From: an uncultured Corynebacterium sp.
Lineage (GTDB): Bacteria; Actinomycetota; Actinomycetes; Mycobacteriales; Mycobacteriaceae
Assembly (NCBI GenBank): GCA_943908385.1
Contig: CALTTF010000036.1
Coordinates: 1 to 16,896, forward strand
Direction of reading: 5' to 3'
DNA: 16,896 nucleotides
This document shows, one piece after another, positions 13,139 through 16,896 of this stretch. A model generated the notes under the pieces. The model was not told the DNA's origin. It was given only the letters and a program-made list of their open reading frames with translations, and made no database searches. Each line of letters opens with the position of its first letter. Positions within the stretch are counted from its first letter, which is position 1. A program made the position numbers and the translations under genes.

Positions 13139-13153
13139 GGGGAGAGTAGCCCT

Positions 13154-13903
13154 GTGAGCACTGCCATCAATGGCGGCGAACAGCCGGCCATGGTCAAAAT
13201 CGACCCCGACAAGCTGATCTTCATGCGCGGGATCGTCAAGACCTACAATCAAGGCAAAGACACCGAGCTGACCGTCCTGCACGGCATCGACTTCGACACC
13301 AGCCGCGGAGAATTCGTCTCCATCGTCGGCCCGTCCGGCTGCGGCAAGTCCACCCTGATGAACTTGATCGGCATGCTGGATAAGCCGACGCACGGCGGGT
13401 ACGCCTTCAACGGCGAAGATGTTTTCCAGAAAGTGGATAACGAGCTCGCCGCGTACCGCTCGGAAAATATCGGCTTCATTTTCCAGAACTTCAATCTCGT
13501 CGGCCGCATCAACGCGCTGCAGAACGTCGCCATGCCGATGATGTACGCGGGCGTCGGCAAGCGCGAGCGCGAAGAGCGCGCCGCAGAACTGCTCGAGCTC
13601 GTCGGCATGGGCGACCGTCTCAAGCACGCGCCGAACGAACTTTCCGGCGGCCAGAAGCAGCGCGTGGCGATCGCACGCAGCCTCGCCAACGACCCGGATT
13701 TGCTGCTTGCCGACGAACCGACCGGCGCCCTCGATTCCGAGACCGGCCGCATGGTGATGGACCTGTTCCACCAGCTCAACCAGGAATACGGCAAGGCGAT
13801 CGTCTTCATTACCCACAACCCGGATCTGGCCGAGGAGACAGGACGGATTGTCGAGATGAAGGACGGCCGCGTCGTCGATGTGCGTTCGGGAGGTGCGGTC
13901 TAG
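13154..13903 (+). CDS. MacB/LolD-type ABC transporter ATP-binding protein
   Basis: Cytoplasmic ATPase subunit of 249 aa. Visible motifs: Walker A GPSGCGKST (59-67), Q-loop Q111, signature LSGGQKQR (163-170), Walker B LLLADEPTGALD (D187, E188) and switch H221 in ITHNPD. ADEPTGALDSxTG with FQxFNL is characteristic of the MacB/LolD/FtsE group of ATPases that pair with FtsX-fold permeases. An extra N-terminal segment of about 20 residues precedes the domain. GTG 13154 is the start, 15 nt after the adaptor stop, with GGGGAG about 9 nt before it. The permease ATG follows 3 nt after this gene's TAG. In E. coli MacB ATPase and permease are one polypeptide; here they are separate, the usual arrangement in Gram-positive bacteria. 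Confidence 0.94.
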   Translation: MSTAINGGEQPAMVKIDPDKLIFMRGIVKTYNQGKDTELTVLHGIDFDTSRGEFVSIVGPSGCGKSTLMNLIGMLDKPTHGGYAFNGEDVFQKVDNELAAYRSENIGFIFQNFNLVGRINALQNVAMPMMYAGVGKREREERAAELLELVGMGDRLKHAPNELSGGQKQRVAIARSLANDPDLLLADEPTGALDSETGRMVMDLFHQLNQEYGKAIVFITHNPDLAEETGRIVEMKDGRVVDVRSGGAV

Positions 13904-13906
13904 ACC

Positions 13907-15199
13907 ATGGAATTCCGTGAATCAGTCAACCTTGCGCTCGGCAGTCTGCGGACGAACAAGATGCGTTCGATCCTCACTCTGCTGGGCATCATCATCGGCA
14001 TCATGGCCGTGGTGATCATCATGACACTCGGGCGCGGCCTGCAGAATTCCGTGACCAGCGGCCTCGAGGACATCGGTGCGTCGCAGCAAGCGGTGTTCAT
14101 CACCGAGAAGCCCGAGGAATCCGAGGACGGCGCTGAGGACGCAGGCGGCTTCAACCCGCCGGTCACCGACGAAGCGGATAAAGTCACGCTCGAGCAGCTG
14201 GATGAGCTCAAGGACCACTTCGGCGACCGCATCGTCGGCGTGGACATCCAAAACAGCTTCGGCGGCGACGCCAAATTCGAGGACAAAGATGCTTCGGTCC
14301 AGGTGAACCCTGTGCTCGGCGAGTCCATGGAAGTGCGAAACGTGAAAATCGCTTACGGGCGCGCGATCGAGCAGCAGGACATCGACAGCCAGCGCCCGGT
14401 CGCCGTCGTGTCGCAGGAGCTTGTCGACGCCTTCTTCGGCGGCGACGGCGCCGCCGCCCTCGGGCAGCGCATCGACCTGAGCGTGGAGTCGACTGGCGTG
14501 TACACCATTATCGGTGTCGCTGAGGCGGAGCAGCAGGACGCCAGCAATTTCGGCCAGGAGTCCGCTTCCGGCCAAGCCTTCGTCCCGCTGAGCTCCATCG
14601 ACCGCATCTCTGAGCCGATCACGAGCACTGATTTGTTCAACGTGCAGGCCAAGGGTGACGAAGATCCGGCGGAATTCCGCGACGAACTGCAGAAATACGT
14701 CGACCGGTGGTACTCCAACAGCGACACCGCCCAGGCCGAAGTCATCGACATGCAGGCGGAGCTGGCCTCCTTCACGAAGATCTTCAGCGCGATCAGTGCC
14801 GTCATCGCCTCGATCGCCGGCATCTCACTGTTGGTGGGCGGCATCGGAGTCATGAACGTCATGCTCATCACCGTCACCGAGCGCACCCGCGAGATCGGTG
14901 TGCGCAAGGCGCTCGGCGCGACCCGCCGCGATATCCGCACCCAGTTCATCGTGGAGGCGGTCATCGTCTGTCTCCTCGGCGGCATCATCGGTGTGGTGCT
15001 CGGCGGCCTACTGGGGTCCATTGCCAGCGGCTTCATCGGAATGTTCACCGGAGACAGCTACGGGCCGATGGCGTGGCCGCCGATCAGCTCCATCCTCGCC
15101 TCGCTGCTGTTCTCCATGGCGATCGGCGTTTTCTTCGGCGCCTACCCGGCGAACAGGGCCGCCAAGATGCAGCCCATCGACGCTTTGCGCTACGAGTAA
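13907..15199 (+). CDS. MacB/FtsX-like ABC exporter permease
   Basis: Permease of 430 aa with the four-helix FtsX/MacB layout: cytoplasmic N-terminus MEFRESVNLALGSLRTNKMR, TM1 (about 21-40), a large extracytoplasmic MacB_PCD domain (about 45-290) with acidic loops, then TM2 (293-318), TM3 (349-377) and TM4 (393-413). The signature after TM2, TERTREIGVRKALGATRRDI (324-343), is diagnostic of the family and forms the coupling region for the ATPase. PANRAAKMQPIDALRYE at the C-terminus is the standard ending. Type VII ABC systems use ATP hydrolysis for mechanotransmission outside the membrane rather than classic translocation. There is no separate SD; it probably depends on coupling from the ATPase gene 3 nt upstream. 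Its TAA stop forms the first bases of the candidate -10 of dnaE1. Confidence 0.93.
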   Translation: MEFRESVNLALGSLRTNKMRSILTLLGIIIGIMAVVIIMTLGRGLQNSVTSGLEDIGASQQAVFITEKPEESEDGAEDAGGFNPPVTDEADKVTLEQLDELKDHFGDRIVGVDIQNSFGGDAKFEDKDASVQVNPVLGESMEVRNVKIAYGRAIEQQDIDSQRPVAVVSQELVDAFFGGDGAAALGQRIDLSVESTGVYTIIGVAEAEQQDASNFGQESASGQAFVPLSSIDRISEPITSTDLFNVQAKGDEDPAEFRDELQKYVDRWYSNSDTAQAEVIDMQAELASFTKIFSAISAVIASIAGISLLVGGIGVMNVMLITVTERTREIGVRKALGATRRDIRTQFIVEAVIVCLLGGIIGVVLGGLLGSIASGFIGMFTGDSYGPMAWPPISSILASLLFSMAIGVFFGAYPANRAAKMQPIDALRYE

Positions 15200-15202
15200 A
15201 CT
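15197..15202 (+). promoter_or_regulatory. -10 element TAAACT for dnaE1, overlapping the permease stop codon (leaderless candidate)
   Basis: TAAACT is close to the ideal TANNNT and lies exactly 7 nt (GTCCGCC) before ATG 15210, the arrangement of leaderless actinobacterial genes. No Shine-Dalgarno sequence is present. Its first three bases are the TAA of the permease, so the promoter sits on the end of the preceding operon. Confidence 0.62.
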
Positions 15203-15209
15203 GTCCGCC

Positions 15210-16896
15210 ATGGCCAAAAACTCCTCGTTCGTCCACCTGCACAACCACACCGAGTTCTCCATGCTCGACGGCATGGCCAAGGTGGATCTTTTGGCCGAGG
15301 AAGTCGTGCGCCAGGGCATGCCCGCAGTGGGCATGACCGACCACGGCAATATGTTCGGCTCCAACGCCTTTTACCGCCGCATGGTCGATGCCGGTGTGAA
15401 GCCGATCATCGGCATCGAGGCGTACATGGCGCCCGAGTCCCGCTTCAACAAGAAGCGTGTTCTGTGGGGCACGCCCGACCAGAAGGGCGACGACGTTTCC
15501 GCCTCCGGCGCCTATCTGCACCAGACGATGCTGGCGGAGAACGCCACTGGCCTGCATAACCTGTTCAAGCTGTCGTCGCTGGCCTCGTACGAGGGCCAAT
15601 TGGGCAAGTGGCCGCGCATGGACGCGGAGCTCGTCGCCGAGCACGCCGACGGAATCATCGCCACCACCGGCTGCCCGTCCGGCGACGTGCAGACCCGTCT
15701 GCGCCTCGGCCAGTACGACCAAGCGCTCGAAGCGGCCGCGATGTGGCAGGACATCTACGGCAAGGACAATTACTTCCTGGAGCTGATGGACCACGGCCTG
15801 CACATCGAGCGCCGTGTCCGCGAGGACCTGCTGCGCATCGGCGAGGCTCTGGACCTGCCTCCGCTGGTCACCAACGACTGCCACTACGTGCTCGAGTCCC
15901 AGGCGCCCGCGCACGAGGCAATGCTGTGTGTCCAGACCGGCAAGACGCTGCTGGACCCGGACCGCTTCAAATTCGATGGCACGGACTTCTACATTAAGTC
16001 CGCCGAGAAGATGCGCGCCACGTGGGACGACATGGTTCCCGACGGCTGCGACAACACCTTGTGGATCGCCGAGCGCGTCGGCGATTACGGCGAACTGTGG
16101 GAGGAGCACCCGCACGACCGCATGCCGATCGCGACCGTGCCGGAGGGGGAGACCCCGACGACGTGGCTACGCAAAGAGGTCCACCGCGGTCTGGAAGAGC
16201 GCTTCGAGGGCAAGGAAGTCCCGGAGGAGTACTTGAAGCGCGCCGATTACGAGATCAGCGTCATCGACATGAAGGGCTACCCGTCCTACTTCCTCATCGT
16301 CGCCGAGCTGATCAAGCACGCACGCTCGGTGGGCATCCGCGTCGGTCCGGGCCGTGGTTCCGCCGCAGGTGCTCTGGTCGCGTATGCGCTGACGATCACC
16401 AATATCGACCCGATCGAGCACGGCCTGCTCTTCGAGAGGTTCCTGAACCCGGAGCGTCCGTCCGCACCCGATATCGATATCGACTTCGACGACCGCCGCC
16501 GCGGCGAGATGCTCACCTACGCCGCCGAGAACTGGGGCGAGGACAAGATCGCCCAGGTGATCACGTTCGGCACCGTGAAGACGAAGCAGGCCATCAAGGA
16601 CGCCGCGAAGGTGAACTTCGGCCAGCCCGGCTTCCAGATGGCTGACCGCATCAACGCCGCTCTGCCTCCCGCGATCATGGCGAAGGATATTCCGCTCGCC
16701 GGCATCACGGACCCCGAGCACGAGCGCTACTCGGAGGCCACCGAGGTCCGCTCGATGATCGAGACCGACCCGGACGTGGCCAAGATCTACGAGACCGCCC
16801 GCGGCTTGGAAGGCGTCGTCCGCCAGGCCGGCGTCCACGCTTGCGCGGTGATCATGGCGTCTGTGCCGCTCATGGACCACATCCCGATGTGGAAGC
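15210..16896 (+). CDS. dnaE1: DNA polymerase III alpha subunit, 5' part (cut by the window end)
   Basis: Replicative DNA polymerase catalytic subunit; the first 562 residues of about 1,180 expected are present. The N-terminal PHP domain keeps all nine residues that bind metal in the active proofreading site of mycobacterial DnaE1: H11, H13, D20, H45, E70, H104, C155, D223 and H225. It should therefore carry the intrinsic 3'-5' exonuclease. The polymerase palm shows VGPGRGSAAGALVAYAL (378-394) and SAPDIDIDFDDRRRGEM (418-434) with catalytic D421 and D423; the third catalytic Asp would lie beyond the window. ATG 15210 is the start: FVHLHNHTEFSMLDG follows at once, and a TAAACT -10 at 7 nt suggests leaderless translation. 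The gap to the permease is only 10 nt, but dnaE1 probably has its own promoter. M. tuberculosis dnaE1 is Rv1547, a few genes after lspA. Confidence 0.97.
   Translation, partial: MAKNSSFVHLHNHTEFSMLDGMAKVDLLAEEVVRQGMPAVGMTDHGNMFGSNAFYRRMVDAGVKPIIGIEAYMAPESRFNKKRVLWGTPDQKGDDVSASGAYLHQTMLAENATGLHNLFKLSSLASYEGQLGKWPRMDAELVAEHADGIIATTGCPSGDVQTRLRLGQYDQALEAAAMWQDIYGKDNYFLELMDHGLHIERRVREDLLRIGEALDLPPLVTNDCHYVLESQAPAHEAMLCVQTGKTLLDPDRFKFDGTDFYIKSAEKMRATWDDMVPDGCDNTLWIAERVGDYGELWEEHPHDRMPIATVPEGETPTTWLRKEVHRGLEERFEGKEVPEEYLKRADYEISVIDMKGYPSYFLIVAELIKHARSVGIRVGPGRGSAAGALVAYALTITNIDPIEHGLLFERFLNPERPSAPDIDIDFDDRRRGEMLTYAAENWGEDKIAQVITFGTVKTKQAIKDAAKVNFGQPGFQMADRINAALPPAIMAKDIPLAGITDPEHERYSEATEVRSMIETDPDVAKIYETARGLEGVVRQAGVHACAVIMASVPLMDHIPMWK

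Noticed and set aside
11639..13816. Very long open frame (725 codons) antisense to the adaptor and ATPase genes
   Set aside because: Open only because strong third-position G/C in the sense genes removes stops from the complementary frame. The translation has no recognisable domain, while both sense genes have complete family motifs.
1..16896. Mobile elements, CRISPR arrays, tRNA or rRNA genes, prophage or toxin-antitoxin genes
   Set aside because: No transposase or integrase motif, no regular spaced repeats, no tRNA-like cloverleaf and no short toxin-antitoxin pair were seen on reading both strands. All large frames are explained by chromosomal-type genes.

Overview
The window looks like a chromosomal segment of a high-GC actinobacterium of the Corynebacterium/Mycobacterium order (Mycobacteriales), most probably a Corynebacterium-like species. 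The evidence is the strong G/C bias at third codon positions, GTG starts, probable leaderless genes, an MTB12-like lipoprotein antigen, an actinobacterial DnaE1 with an intact PHP site, and gene order. In M. tuberculosis, from memory, dinX, ansA, lspA, an RluA-family pseudouridine synthase and dnaE1 lie together (Rv1537, Rv1538c, Rv1539, Rv1540, Rv1547). The same five families occur here in the same order, separated by extra blocks. No tRNA, rRNA, CRISPR, insertion sequence or prophage was seen. No stretch above about 120 bases lacks a gene.

Layout. 1-47 may be the 3' tail of an upstream gene. 163-1554 (+) is DNA polymerase IV (dinB). It converges with and overlaps a two-component system on the minus strand: response regulator 3303-2614, then histidine kinase 2617-1517, with a 4-nt overlap between them. 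Divergent from the regulator are an HGSNAT/DUF1624-like membrane protein (3355-4248, +) and a secreted, probably membrane-anchored trypsin-like protease (4308-5183, +). The protease converges with ansA (6105-5170, -), which is divergent from an MTB12-like lipoprotein gene (6192-6887, +). A hairpin at 6901-6917 separates that lipoprotein gene from the minus-strand pair lipoprotein (9470-8589) plus ABC-F ATPase (8583-6913). Divergent from this pair is the tightly coupled operon lspA - RluA-type pseudouridine synthase - unknown membrane protein (9515-11519, +), with 4-nt overlaps at both junctions. Then comes a three-gene MacAB-like ABC export system (11597-15199, +) behind a perfect 10-bp inverted repeat. 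Last is the 5' part of dnaE1 (15210 to the window end).

How the genes fit together. The two polymerase genes and the pseudouridine synthase are nucleic-acid housekeeping. lspA, two clear lipoproteins and a probable lipoprotein adaptor, the anchored protease, the membrane acyltransferase-like protein and the two-component system are all envelope functions. The ABC-F protein and the MacAB-like exporter could both relate to antibiotic or peptide stress, but nothing in the sequence proves this. The points most worth a second look are the inverted repeat over the exporter promoter, the adaptor whose alpha-hairpin is replaced by low-complexity sequence, the dnaE1 -10 element built on the stop codon of the upstream gene, and the blocks inserted into a conserved core gene order. 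I saw no wholly new defence-type system.
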